From: Spirogloea muscicola
Taxonomy: Eukaryota; Streptophyta; Zygnematophyceae; Spirogloeales; Spirogloeaceae
Assembly: GCA_009602725.1 (NCBI GenBank)
Contig: WELB01000235.1
Coordinates: forward strand, 9,856 to 59,039
Length of the DNA stretch: 49,184 nucleotides
Direction: 5' to 3'
Of this stretch, positions 21,136 to 32,955 are shown in pieces. A program made the position numbers and the translations under genes. Within the stretch, counting starts at the first letter, position 1. Each line of letters begins with the position of its first letter. The notes beneath the pieces are model-generated. The model did no database searches, was not told the DNA's origin, and saw nothing but the letters and a program-made list of their open reading frames with translations.

Positions 21136-21664
21136 AAAAGCGCGGCCAGATTGACTGGTGGCTGGGAAAGGCCAGCCCAAAGGAATGGACAAGGTCTGAA
21201 GGAGCCGGAGTGCGAACGACTAGGACCAAGACATCAGCCAGGGAACGCTCAGTAACCTCTAGTCAGGAGATGCAAGTCTGGGTAGCTAGCTGGCGAAAAG
21301 ACGTCGTCCTGACGGAAGCCGGATTCCGCCGCCAAAGCTCGGCCTGCGCGCAAGTGAACCGCGAAGGCACGGGACCGCTGCATCGAGACGGCCAAACGCA
21401 TTCGGAAGACTTGAGCGAGGGACCCGGCGACGTTGAAGCCGGGCTGCTCGCCCTGCTGCCCGAGGCGGCGGGCCGCTGCACGCCGCGCAAGGCGGTGGAG
21501 CAAGTCAAGCCATTTCGAGCCAAAGGCTCCGTGCACGTCGACTGCCAGTGGAACAAACTCGTCTCCCACCCGGTGGTCCGAGTAAATCCGTTCCTTTTCG
21601 CCCGCCGCTTGGCCGACTGCGTAGCCCGCCTCCTCCGACGAGCGTTTGGCGCTGCTGGAAACAA
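21136..21664 (-). mobile_element. Family 2 LINE 3' end
   Basis: The minus strand encodes the C-terminal part of an RLE-type LINE protein: VDVHGAFGSKWLDLLHRLAR, AGSLAQVFRMRLAVSMQ, AGRALAAESGFRQDD and SYPDLHLLTRGY-stop (stop at 21249). The 3' UTR (21248-21136) has the stem-loop GGCTGGCCTTTCCCAGCC, on the plus strand at 21160-21177. It is unrelated at nucleotide level to family 1 except for the terminal codons and stem-loop. The copy is 5'-truncated. Confidence 0.75.
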
Positions 21665-21669
21665 AGGTG

Positions 21670-22337
21670 AAGCGCGGCCAGATTGACTAGTGGCTGGGAA
21701 GGGCTAGCCCAAAGAAGATGAGCTCGCCCATAGAAGAGAGGGGCTGACAGAAGCCAGCCAAAAAAGAATTGACAAAATCCAAAAGAAGGGAAACACACTA
21801 GCTAGGCATCGAGACAACTAGACATGACGGAACCACATGAAGTTCAAAACCCGCGGGTGAGCAACATCAGGTCAGAGTAGCTCGAAGCTGGAAAAGATGC
21901 AGCCGGACGAGACCCGGAAGCAGCAACAAGAGCACGGCCCGCGCGCGAGTGGACGGCATGGGCGAGGGAGCGTTGAATGGGCGAGCACTTTCTTCTTGTT
22001 GAAGGGACACGGAGAGCCGCATCCGGAAAACCTGGGCCAGGGAGCCGGCCGCGTTGAAGCCGGGCAGCCCCCCTGGACCCGGCCGCCGCTCCATGGCCTG
22101 CCGGGCAAGCCGCTGGAGGAGATCCAGCCAGCCGCTGCCATAAGCCCCGTGGACGTCTATGGCAAGGGCCGCGAACTCATCACTTGGGGGGTGATCGGCA
22201 TACTTCCGCTCCTTGCCCCGGGCCGCCCAAAGGAATGGACAAGGAAAGAAAGCAGAGTCGTGACAACATCGGCGATGAGCCGAGGCCCCCCGCCGAGCGC
22301 GCTGGCGACGAGGTCGGCGCGCCGGGTGTGTATGCAG
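21670..22337 (-). mobile_element. Second family 2 LINE fragment
   Basis: The minus strand encodes RRADLVASALGGGPRLIADVV (22260-22320), the endonuclease core of an RLE-type LINE, then VHGAYGSGWLDLLQRLARQA and AGSLAQVFRMRLSVSLQQ. The frame is then replaced by a module-like sequence (GAAGAAAGTGCTCGCCCATT, complement of 21975-21995) and resumes with SYSDLMLLTRGF-stop near 21852. A stem-loop lies at 21690-21760. The copy is truncated and disrupted. Confidence 0.7.
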
Positions 22338-22354
22338 TTGGTCACCCCTAGTTG

Positions 22355-23286
22355 GTCAGCTGGGCATGCCGTTGAGTGAAGGACGAGTTATGTGTCAGAA
22401 CAGGGCTGGTAATTAAAAGGAATGGAGTTCGTATAAAGTAATGGATTGAAAGGGGTGGGTCTCGTACCTGGTACACTCTTTGGGCTGGCCTTCTCACAAC
22501 CTCAATTGCCTTGCTTGGCAGCGCGTTTCAGGGCGGGATAGATGGGAATTCAACTTGTATGCCTGCCCCCCGCCTGGCTGGCACCCGCCGGGCTCGCTCC
22601 GGAGGCCGGGCAGGTCAGAGATTTTCTCCGTGCCCGACCGACTGGCTCCGCAGGACGGGGCCGGACCTGCCTACCTCCCCGCACGTGGCACCCGGCGTGC
22701 ATCTGCCACGTGGCGAGCGCTGGGCGAGCGAGGAGCCCGGGCCCCCCCCCTTGTCCGGCGGGCATGGCCCCGGAGCGGCGGGACCCAGCGAGACCGGGGC
22801 GCCCTTCCTCTGCGGGCCTGCGCCTCACCCAGGCGAGTGGAAAACCCCCATTGTAAATCAGAGTTTTCCTGGAGCACTGTTCACGGGCGTTCTTTCCTCC
22901 CACGAGTCGGGGGGGGTGAGCGGGCCTGTTTGACGACGATCTCGGCCCAGGGGACTCGGCCCGGCGAGACCCGCAGAAGGGGTGGGTCCCCAGAGTCAGC
23001 GGCTCCGGAGGCGGGCCCGAGGGGCGGGCGGCTGGGAGGAGATGCGGGCCGAGGAGGAGAGAAGACTGGTCGGGCTCGGCAGGGGGACCGGGCCCGCCGG
23101 GGCCCTCAGGGACACTACAAGTAACCCCCCCCCCGCCATTCCAGAGATCGTAGTACCACCCACCAGCTCCTCCCCCCCTCCCAGCCTTCAGTGTCCGCTC
23201 CCTTACCATCTACTTCTGCCGCGCCGCCGCTTTCCCAGCCAGCACCAGCGGCCGTTAGAGCGGCAGCTGCAGCGGCTGCGGCAGCC
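22355..23286. other. 5' region of the Root_cap-like gene, with a stem-loop remnant
   Basis: A stem-loop half-copy lies at 22470-22500 (TTTGGGCTGGCC...CACAACC). From about 22560 the sequence becomes a GC-rich island, probably the leader and promoter of the gene starting at 23287. Several long frames cross the island in different phases and I support none of them. Confidence 0.35.
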
Positions 23287-25052
23287 ATGGCGTCCACTCT
23301 CGCGGTCCTCCTGGCGGCTGCTTGCCTCGTCCAGGCTGCAACAGCCCTGCCCTTCTACACCGGCCCAGTGTCGATGGACGAGTCGACGTGGGTGGTGGCC
23401 GACTCCGGCCTCTCCGACAAGCACGAGGGCTCGTGCCCCGCCTTCACCGCGCCCGGCCAGTCCTGCACCGCCACCACCTGTGGCACCAACTTCTTCAAGG
23501 CCAAGTTCCACCAGGCCATCCTTGATCAGTACGCCATCGCCAAGAAGCACAGCACTTTTACCGTGGCTGACTGCTGCAACTTTGCCCGGTAAGGCACTGC
23601 CCTGCACTCGACGACCATCAATACTTCCAGACTTGCATTTCACCAGGATCACTCAATCCTTCGTCATTTTCCGGCTATTACAATCGAAGTGATCAACTGG
23701 AGCTCTAATGTCTGCGGTAGGCGTACACTTTGAAAGCATCTTCATCCTCTAAAAGAGGTGATCTAACATCACAATGACCTGCATTGCATCCTGCAGTGTG
23801 ACCCCTGGCGCCGTCTATTGGCAGTTTGAGCTTCAGCACAGCCTGTGCTATGCCCTCCCGGCTTCAGTCTGCTCCTTGGGCCCCATTGTTGCTGATAACT
23901 GCGAGTACCCCTACTTCTTGGGTGGCACCTGTAATCCGGAGGTGCAGGATGACCCGCACTTCATTGGTGCCCACGGCACTCGTTTCGACTTCAATGGCAT
24001 CCCCGACAAGACCTTCTGTCTTATCTCCGACAAGGATGTTCACATCAACATGAAGGTCAATGGTTACTACGATGAGCGCACTGCTGGTGCCTCTGCCTTC
24101 AAGAATGGAAAGGCCATTCGCACGTGGATCCGTGAGCTTGGCATCATGTGGAACGCCGCTGGTATTCAGAATACCGCTGTCTTCACTGCTCGCTCCGGTT
24201 CCAAGGACTCTTCCCGTGGTGCTGGCTTCCTTTCAGCTGTCAGCGTCAATGGCGAGGAGGTTCCCATTCCTCAGGTGACAAACATCTTTCTTGCCAGCAT
24301 CTTCTATGCTGCAAAACTTTCTCTGCATTGAATCTCATTATCACCTTAAAAACTGGAGGATAATGTGTCCACATTTCAGTGCTATGTATTCAAATGTTGA
24401 CTCTGGTCTTATTGAGCTGCAGCTTGGTGTAACTGCGGCTTTCGGCGAGACTACTTTCAGCTTGGTTGCTTATGAGAAGAAGGGTCCTTATGACGTGGAC
24501 TTCTTCCGCTTCGTTGTCCCCGGTGTCATCAACGCTGAGATCCGTCTCCGTGCCGCCCACCCTCTCCTCCAGGTGCCCTTCATTCCTGTAAAGCAGCAGC
24601 AGGTCGCTGAATTGTTATTCAAAATTTGTTTTTATAATCAATATCTGTCTGTATGCTCTTCTCAGACTAAAATTACTTATGTGGTGCAAACTTGTCAAGT
24701 AAGTAATGTTTCAGTATGCCCTGTGCAGACCAAAGACGATTCCATGGTCCACATCAACCTTGACCTCATGGATATTAAGTATACCCAAGACATTCACGGT
24801 GTCCTTGGTCAAACTTATCGCAACGACCATGCAGAGCGTGCCATCAAGTACACTGCCCTTGCTGAGCTTATGGGCCACCGCCTGGCTGCTGATGGTGACG
24901 AGGGTGAGGGTTTCCTTGATGGCAAGGCAGCTGATTATGAGTCTTCGGCTATCCTGTCGGCAGACTGCAGATTCTTCCGTTACATTGCTCCGCAGCAGGC
25001 AGAAGCTCGTGCAGAGATGGCCACTGATGCTGTCATTGAGACCGTCGTGTAA
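23287..25052 (+). CDS. Secreted Root_cap / vWD-like domain protein
   Basis: Extracellular or vacuolar protein of unknown biochemical role with the domain called Root_cap in plants. Exons: 23287-23588, 23797-24274, about 24417 or 24423 to 24572, and 24729-25052, giving about 417 residues. The start has a signal peptide (MASTLAVLLAAACLVQAATA). A Cys-rich N-terminal part follows (SCPAFTAPGQSCTATTCG, VADCCNFAR). The Root_cap/vWD-like part contains DDPHFIGAHGTRFDFNGIPD, CLISDKDVHINMKVNG, TWIRELGIMW, GVLGQTYRND and SAILSADCRFFRY near the end, the order found in plant family members. Its codon choice is unlike its neighbours, strongly favouring C- or T-ending codons such as GTC, ACC, CTT and GCT, which may reflect high expression. 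The third acceptor is ambiguous: the tandem sites differ by two codons, and an upstream in-frame stretch (MYSNVDSGLIE) might be coding. Confidence 0.85.
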
Positions 25053-26150
25053 GCCCTTCAGCTGGCCAGCTTTTAGATAGGTGTCCACTCACGTGGTAGC
25101 TTGCTGCCACCCTCCACATCTGGCACCCAGCCTTTCATTCCTGGGAGCTTGTGCAGAAATAAGAATGTAGAGTGTCTGAGGTGAAGTTTGTTTCACCTGC
25201 AATAAGAGGACTAATTAGCCTCAACAGACCTGGCCACAGACCTGCTTGTGCAGGAAGTGTGCGTGTATAAGAGTCGTTCCGTTCTGTCTTGGAATCTCCA
25301 CTAGCTTCAGTATAGTTGTTATCAAACTGGTATCCAATTGATGTCAAACTTAGCTCAAGTCCGAAATGGGTTCATTCTTTGTGCAAGCTATGGTGCTGAT
25401 TGTGCTCCAAGCTGTGCTGTGCTCATACAGGCCTATGCCTGTCATGTCAAATCACCCCATATTTCGCAATCTGCATTAGGAAGAGTTTCAAAGGGTTGCT
25501 ACTTCGCAACTAACTTGATTTGTCGAAAGCTAGTTGTTCAGAAGATCTGACAGGTATGCCAAGAGGTATGTCCTGGATATAATCAGTGCCATTATCCGGC
25601 ATCCCACTCACTTCTAAGCACAGATTTGTTCCAAATGACATTGTCTTACTTCTTACATGTCTACCTGCCAATTATGAAACACTGATGGAAGCTTAAGATA
25701 AACATCATGAAGACAGTCCCTGCATAATGTGGTTGGGTTGGGTTTGCTAACACTGCTGCTTACAGCACTCCCGCTTGCCCCCCACCTTGTCATCGCTTCA
25801 CCCATCCAAAAGTACAACTGCATTCCGACTGTCTTGGACCATCAACTTCACATACAATGTCTAGGCAAGATGAAGCAGAAGAAGCTAGCGAGCAAATCAT
25901 TTATGGCTAATGTCAGAAGTTCTTACTCTACTACCTCACATGATTTTCATCCACTGCTTCGGACATGGAGCATTCTGTATCGATCGTGGTCGTCACACCT
26001 GTTCCTGGGTTTGGTGGTGACTTCTGCCATATTCACAAGTGTCAAATTCATCTTAAAGTCCAAATGCAAGTTTCGACCTGAAAATCACAGACCTCGTACA
26101 AGACTCCATTTGACCAATATCGTCACAATCACCTAGGGCAAACGAGCTGT
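25053..26150. other. Intergenic, no gene supported
   Basis: The longest frame (25729-26136, plus) begins only at GTG. Its in-phase ATG context is closed after seven codons, and it has no recognised domain. Confidence 0.4.
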
Positions 26151-26454
26151 TTCTTCTATTTTGGCTAGCTTCCCACAGCCCTCGCCCCCTTTGGCCTTCT
26201 TTTCTTTCAAATACACGAAATCTTTCTTTGGAAGGGCTTTTACGTTTTCTCTCACTCCATGCGTACCGCTCGCAATTCTTTGCTCCAACCTGGTCGTCGG
26301 TTGGCCCTCCCGCCTGAGAGAAGGCGCGCGGGGCGCATGAAATGAAATGGAGGCTAATTCAAGCCGACACATTGTTCAGGCAGAGTCTAGGGCAAAAAGA
26401 GAGAGAGAAGGCGCGCGGTGCGCATGAAAATGAAGCGAGGCCAAACGAGAGAAG
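26150..26454. repeat. Degenerate stem-loop and a duplicated GC-rich motif
   Basis: GGCTAGCTTCCCACAGCCC, then TCGCCCCC (26162-26188), is a degenerate module. The motif GAGAGAAGGCGCGCGG followed by GCGCATGAAAATGAA occurs twice (26320-26350 and 26401-26450), and again at 38688-38735 and, less well, at 35371-35410. Confidence 0.55.
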
Positions 26455-26645
26455 AGAATGGAGTGTGTATTGAGTGATGGAGGGCCTGAGTGGCCAAGTA
26501 CCAAAGCAAGCACATTGACAGATGTACATCACCTGCTGCTGAGCTGACCCGCTCAGTAACCACGAGTCAGCATGTAGAGGTCGCTAACTGATGCCCGAAT
26601 ACCGTACGGCAACTGACAAGCCCTTGTGCCACCAGCTAAGGGTCG
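26455..26645 (-). mobile_element. Family 1 LINE 3' end, short copy
   Basis: The minus strand carries the last codons (SDLYMLTRGY-stop, stop near 26559) and about 100 bases of 3' UTR (GTGCTTGCTTTGGTACTTGG) of the element at 12239. It is more diverged than the copies at 12131 and 49001 and lacks a clear stem-loop. It sits directly upstream of the dihydroxyacetone kinase 5' island. Confidence 0.75.
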
Positions 26646-26969
26646 GCCAGCTTTGAGAGCGAGAGCAATAACGACGGCTCAGCCCAGCCTTGAGCAGCAG
26701 TAGCTGCTGCCTGCGCGCCGCTAGCGCTCGCCGCGCTCAGCCGGGGCCCCGCGCCGCCCGCCAGTCGACGAGCTCTTCGACTGCGAGGCCCGGAGGAGGC
26801 GCTCCAGCGCGGGGAACGCCAGCCGCTGGCCGCACTTTCGGGCACCCCGGGCCGGCTCGCGGCAGCGGCTGTCTGCCTGCGCCTGCCTGTGCGCTTCTCA
26901 TGACGTGATCAGCACGCGATGTCGTGACCGGCGGGAGGCGCCTGCTTGCCGGAGGGCCCGTGAGCTGGC
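26646..26969 (+). promoter_or_regulatory. GC-rich 5' island of the dihydroxyacetone kinase gene
   Basis: A GC-rich stretch immediately before the start codon, as at other genes of the window. It is probably promoter plus leader. No specific box is recognisable. Confidence 0.4.
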
Positions 26970-29900
26970 ATGGTGGGCGGCAAGAAGCTCATCAATGACC
27001 CTGCCAGTGAGGTCCCCCCTAGATTGCACCCAGATGTCTGCAAGTACTATCAGCTCTATACTGCAGAAGATGGCTTATCTTAAAGATTTTCTCTCGGAAG
27101 AGGTCTTGCAAATGATAGCCTACTTTTGAGAATGCATGTGGTCCATAGAAGTCAGTACAAGTCCACTTCACTTCTTGGCTGCAAGATATAGCTCATAGTA
27201 TCTAAGCAAAGGTAGCCATCTCCCATGTCCAGTGTTTCGGAAGTTGGAGGTGTCACTTGAGACTTACAGACCTGGACTCAGTGAATATGTTCAGATGTCG
27301 TTGTGGAGATGATTGAAGGGCTTGTTGAGACATACCCACACCTGCAGTACTTGGATGGGTTTCCAGAGGTCTGATGAAGACTGCAACCCACTCACTCTGC
27401 ACTTGAACAGAGCCTTGACAGGCATCCTTGATTGATCTATGCTTCTCATACTTGCTGACAATTTTCCTCTAGCTTGATTAGACCGCCACTTTCGTGCAGG
27501 TCAAGGTGGTGTTGAGAGCAGATATTGAAAGGAAAAGCAATGGCAAGGTTGCACTTATTTCAGGTCGGTCTTGTGCATATTCAGAGTAGGCGCTGACATA
27601 GATGCATGCAGCATAAGCAGCACGCTTGAGAAAAGGATGTACAAGTGGACCTGAACAGCTCTTCTTGTCAGGGGCCAGCTGTAAACTACCCCCTAAGCAC
27701 TGGACTCAGCTTTGAGATGGTGGACATTTGTCAGGAGGTGGGGCAGGGCATGAGCCAGCTCATGCAGGCTTTGTTGGTAAGGGTATGCTCACAGCAGCTG
27801 TTTGTGGAGATGTTTTTACCTCCCCTACGACAAATGCAGTGCTTGCAGTGAGCTTCACCTTACTGCCACTCAGCTTTTCAGATTTTTGTCAAAGTATTAG
27901 TGAACAGGCCAGCAGTACAGAGCAGCTATGCTGCAGTATAAACCATGTCTATAAGAACAGCGTATGCCTTGGAAATATTCACGAGGTCCTCCAGTAACTG
28001 GTACCACATTCGCGATGGTGGTGTAATGACAATCAAATTGTACTGCTGCCCCGACGCAGGCAATCAGAGCCGTGACTGGACCTCCAGGTTGTCTACTGAT
28101 TGTGAAGGTTTGTGTGCATTGTGCGCACCTGACAGTCCTGTCAAGAGTTCCCTCGGAGTCAGGCTCATCACTTGGCTGGTCTTGTCTACAATGGGAAGAT
28201 CATATCTACTAAGCGCCAAAACATAAGCTCCTGCATTGAATAAGCCAAGCTGTGTACATCTCCCTTTCCTTGCTTACATAAGCCTGGCGGTACTTAATAA
28301 TTTGTGTAACAAGGACTTGGCTCTTTGCATTTTGCCCAGAATTACACAGGGGACAGATTGAACTTTGGACTTGCTGCAGAGCAAGCCAAAGCTGAGGGCT
28401 ACAAGATTGAGGTCAGCTTCTATTGCTAAGACGACAACTTGTATTTGGAAGAACCTCCGGTCATCCGTCCATATTTGCACGTATGAAGTGGCAGACAACA
28501 TACTGCAGTTTTACATGTAGACTGTGTTCTTGGCCTGTTGCACTGAAGAGGGAATGCTGCATTGTCTTGAGCTGTAGATGGTGATTGTTGCCGATGATTG
28601 TGCCCTGCCTCCACCACGCGGCCTCGCTGGTCGCAGAGGTCTTGCAGGCACATTGTTTGTACATAAGGTGAGCACCAGAGGCTCTAGTTGGCACTAGTTT
28701 GTGTATAAACAACTTGTGGCTGCTGTGACTATTCTACCATGCAGCTAATCATTGAAATTACAATGAAACTATGCAATAAACTCAAGTACATACTTGAGTC
28801 GTTGTCACCATACGTATTTTCTATCCACCTTCCATCTTGACAGGGCGCAGGAGCTGCAGCAGAGGCAGGATTGAGCCTTGCTGATGTGGCAGGTGAAGCA
28901 CGTCATCTTGCCACGTTGATGGGAACAGCTGTCGTGGGCCTTTCTAGTGGCTCCATGCCAGGTGGCATCAACCCTGACCGACTTGGACCCGACCAAATGG
29001 AATTGGGTCAAGGCATTGTGAGTGATCATGACTGAGTGTTTATGACTGAGTATTGATGACTGCAACTTCAGCAAGTATTAATAAGGGAGCAATACATTTG
29101 GAACGGACTTGAATAGCCAGCACACAGTTGTCCACCATATTTACGCGTACATTGTGTTGTCCTTCTGCACAGCATGGTGAGCCAGGACTAGCTGTAACCG
29201 AGCTTCAGCCTGCAGATGTCGTTGTCACGCATATGCTCAAGCAGATTCTATCCCCCGTAGGTACCAGCTACTGCTGCTTCTTGCTTGATTTTGTGATGCT
29301 CATTGCTGACCTCATAAGGAGCCAGTACTGAGTAGCTCATTTGGTACAGCATTACGAAGAGTGCTCAGACGTTCATGTCTTTCCGCATGACTCTTACATA
29401 CCCCTGACTATCACTTGGTGAATTTTTGCTCAACATCTTCGAAAGCTGTGCATGCCAGGAGACTGGGTACCTTGCAATCAAAGCTGGCAGCAAGGTGGCA
29501 CTTCTTGTCAATGGGTATACAGACATGAGGCTCATGGTATTAGAGGTCAATTCTGTATTTGCTCTTGCTTACCACTGTTCTTTCAATCGCATTTACACAA
29601 GACGAGCATTGGGCAGAAACCCCAAGTCAATGTGTGCTTAGGCACTGCTCTGGAACAATGTCAAAAGAGTGCACTCCATTCAGGGCAGCCCCCTCATGGT
29701 CATCTCCGTCGTTCTGTGTAACCAGGATGGGCGCAACTCCCCTCATGGAGCTCATGATATGCGCGGGCAAAGCAGTTGCAGAGCTGCAAGTGGAGCATGG
29801 TTTCTTAGTGGAGCGCGTCTTTGTTGGTTCTTTGATGACATCCTTGGACATGGCTGGTGAGTTGTCTTTTGTATGGCTTTTTGTCTTTTGTATAGACGCC

Positions 29901-32900
29901 ATGCGTGCCTGGGATAGCAGCTTACATACGAATATTTGGGTACTCCAAATGTGGTTACCTCTGCAAAGCACATTGTAGTTGCAATCAGCTTTTGGAGGAT
30001 GTGATGCATTTGTTGGGATCTGCAATTGACAAGAAACCTTGAGCATGGAAGTAGTAGTAAGCTGGGTGTAGAAGCAGACTTTCCAAGGATAGCCAATCAC
30101 AGACTCCAGCATGCATGTCACAGTTGGGACAATCGCTTGTGGCCTTAGGTCGATCGGGCCTACAAGTCATGGACAGCACAACTTAAGGAGATATTTAGGC
30201 CAATGTGCATTTGTGTTTATGTGATGCAGGCATATCAATCACTGTGCTGAAAGTAGACGATGGTGTCTTGCAGCGACTGGATGCCCCAACTTCAGCCCCT
30301 GCTTGGCCTGTAGCTTGCTCTGGTAAGCTAAGGATAGGCAGAAATCTCTAGTCATTCTTATGTTGGAAAGCGCTGCAACTGTAAGCTGGAGCGACTTCAG
30401 TGCAGCCTACTCAGAGTCTGCCACTAGAAGCAGTCAGAAGCATTGACACTCTACACCACATGTTTTCGCTTCCAGGGCCACGACCTCCCACTACCGTTCC
30501 CATCCCTCTTCCCCCTGCTCCTGCAGATGATGAACCTGTAAGTTAATATGTGTAAGATTCTTGCATCCATGTTGCACAGATGTACCTTTACAAATGAAAC
30601 TCTCGTAGGCTTCATGCAATTGCCCCAGAATGTCACACACATGGTATCTGAATGGTTTTATACATTGAGGCGCTGGAAATAGTAGTGCATATGTTGAGGA
30701 GTAGAGAGGACCTCTAAATTAATACAATTTAATCTTAAACAAGGTCTTGTTCTCCAGTCAATCTAGTCTATCAGTCAGCTCTAGCTACTTGTAAGAGATT
30801 TATCATTGGCACATCATTGATGTTTCTCTTGTAACGTGTGATGAACTTGGTGTTTTCAACAGTCAAGTGAGAGGCCTAAGGAACTGACAGATCAAGGTCG
30901 ACTTCTCGAAGCCGCAATCAGGTCGGCGGCAGAGGCGATCATTGAAATAGCTCCATCCCTCAATGATTGGGACAGCAAAGTTGGAGATGGTGATTGCGGG
31001 AGCACGGTGAGCAAAGCTCTGATTGCCACAAGAAGTACTGTGTATGAACTTGCATGATTAACGGAGTTGCCTGGATAGACTTGCGTAATTTCTCCCTCAT
31101 CAATGTGTCTGCATGTGATAACTACAAGACAACTTCAGACCTGTTTGTCATATTGTGTGACCTGTCCTCCTGTGCACCGTGCAGCTCAGCAAAGGCGCTC
31201 ACGCAATTCTTGACAGCTTGTCAAGGTCTGACCTCGGCACGAAGGACAAGACTGAAAAGAACAGGCTGCCTAAGCATGTATATCGCAGTTCATAATGTGA
31301 TATAGCATTCTAGTTGCTCCTGGAGGCTCGAAGCTTGCTTGATTGAGATTTACCTTGGAGTTTCGTGGACACATCTCCAACGTTCATAGAGTAGCTTTCA
31401 TTGTGTGATATTGTCACGTATTATCAGCGTCACTGACAGAAGGTGCTCTGATGCTTTACAGTTTCTCCCTCAATAGTCCAGCTGCAACGGTCAAAGGCAT
31501 TGGGGACTCCATCCGTCTTGCCATGGGTGGTACCAGTGGTGTCTTGTGAGCATGAAACAGCACTAGTTGCTCATTTTCTACAACTGCTATCCTACTGTGC
31601 TACTCTAGTAGTCGCTTCAGGACTCTCTCAGAAGAGTCCTATGCATCATCTGTGACACAAGTGCCAACCTATTCTGATAGTCGACCATCTTACCTGTATA
31701 AACCATCCGTTCCACGATGTGGATTGTGGTAGTCCCTGATTAACCAACATCAGCGTGTCTCTTTCAGATACGACATATTTTGTCGAGCAGCATATGCACA
31801 CCTGCGCGACGTTCCTAAAGGGCAACCATCAGCTTCTCATTGTAAGCAAACCCTTCCAAGCAGCACCTACATCTCACACTTGTACTCGCATGGTAGACAG
31901 TGTTTGGCCAAGTAGCTCATGAAAGGGTGTGAAGACACCCCACTGCAGCAGGTTGAGATAGGGAACACCCTCACAGACAGAGTTGCCTCATGTCATCTTA
32001 TCCAGAGTTTCTACTGGTGCTATGATGTTGACAGGTTATAGGCCTCAATTATTGTTTACTCCTGTTTACCCTGTTGTACAGCATATGGTGCATGAACATT
32101 TTCCAGCTGATGACCACCCAGTGTTGTACGGCCTCGTCAGGGTCAAGTGCGCTTGAGGCAGCAGTGAGGGCTGTTGGAGTCTACGGAGGGGCTCAGGCCG
32201 GATACAGAACAATACTGGATGCGCTTATCCCAGCCTCAACAACGCTCAGAGAGGTTCTCCAAAGCCATTTCACACCTGACATTGTCTGCTTCAATTCCTG
32301 ACGTAGGATGCAGGTGTAGGACTAGCTGTGACGTCTTCATTGCTTGTGCTTGTAGTGCTTGTAGTACATCGACTGGATTGGCTCGTGTGCTCCTGGCCCT
32401 TCCTGTACTACTTTCACTTCCTGTGCTATGCATGACCACTGATCATTGGCGCCTTTATTCTTCCAGAGATTAACGGCTGGTGAAGGCCCCATCATAGCGT
32501 TCTTGGCTGCTGCAGATGCTGCAGAAGCTGGAGCAGAAGCAACCAAGGGACTCCAGGCTCAGGTATGCGTCCCAAGCTCTCAACATTTCTGCAGAAGACC
32601 TTCTGCTGTGGGAGCAGATAGCCTTTTATCAGGCTGACAGCCTCTATAGTATACAGTAGTCCTCACGGCTCCTTGTCCTCGTGCAGCAAGCAATATATTG
32701 CAGTCTCGCCGTTTAGCGTGCGTCTTGGTCACGAAGAGCAAACAGTGGCATATTGAGAAGTGTAGAATCATGAGTTGCCCATCTACTGCAGCTTCAGCAA
32801 TGACATGACCTCGGCTATATGTTCAGGCGGGAAGATCAAGCTATGTACCGCCGGAGGTGCTGCATGCGGTGCCCGATCCCGGTGCCAAGGCTGCAGCAGC

Positions 32901-32955
32901 CTGGCTCACAGCAGCAGCTACTGCTGTCGCTGCTAATTCCAAGCCCGCACGGTAA
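26970..32955 (+). CDS. DAK: Dihydroxyacetone kinase (DhaK-DhaL fused, ATP-dependent)
   Basis: Phosphorylates dihydroxyacetone (and possibly glyceraldehyde) with ATP, feeding glycerol carbon into glycolysis. Twenty exons join in phase to 602 residues, the usual length: 26970-27006, 27295-27368, 27500-27563, 27735-27847, 28060-28107, 28340-28411, 28578-28667, 28844-29017, 29173-29256, 29459-29514, 29726-29856, 30230-30322, 30476-30537, 30863-31006, 31185-31225, 31462-31545, 31768-31841, 32141-32283, 32467-32562 and 32827-32955. The K domain has [54 protein letters not shown] and HGEPG, whose His probably binds the substrate covalently. After a Pro-rich linker (30476-30537) the L domain has [16 protein letters not shown] (Mg-ATP Asp cluster), AMGGTSGVL and [11 protein letters not shown]. 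Several donors are weak GTCTGA/GTCTGC types. All catalytic motifs are intact. Confidence 0.95.

Larger units (their letters stand above)
21120..22354. repeat. LINE block bounded by a 16-17 bp direct repeat
   Basis: TTGGTCACCCTAGTTG at 21120-21135 recurs with one extra C at 22338-22354. Between them lie minus-strand LINE remnants and stem-loop modules. The repeat has the look of a target-site duplication around the whole 1.2-kb block, although the interior is composite. Confidence 0.5.

Noticed and set aside
25729-26136. 135-codon plus-strand frame with a hydrophobic start
   Set aside because: It opens at GTG, not ATG; the nearby ATG frame closes after seven codons; no domain or neighbouring exon supports it.
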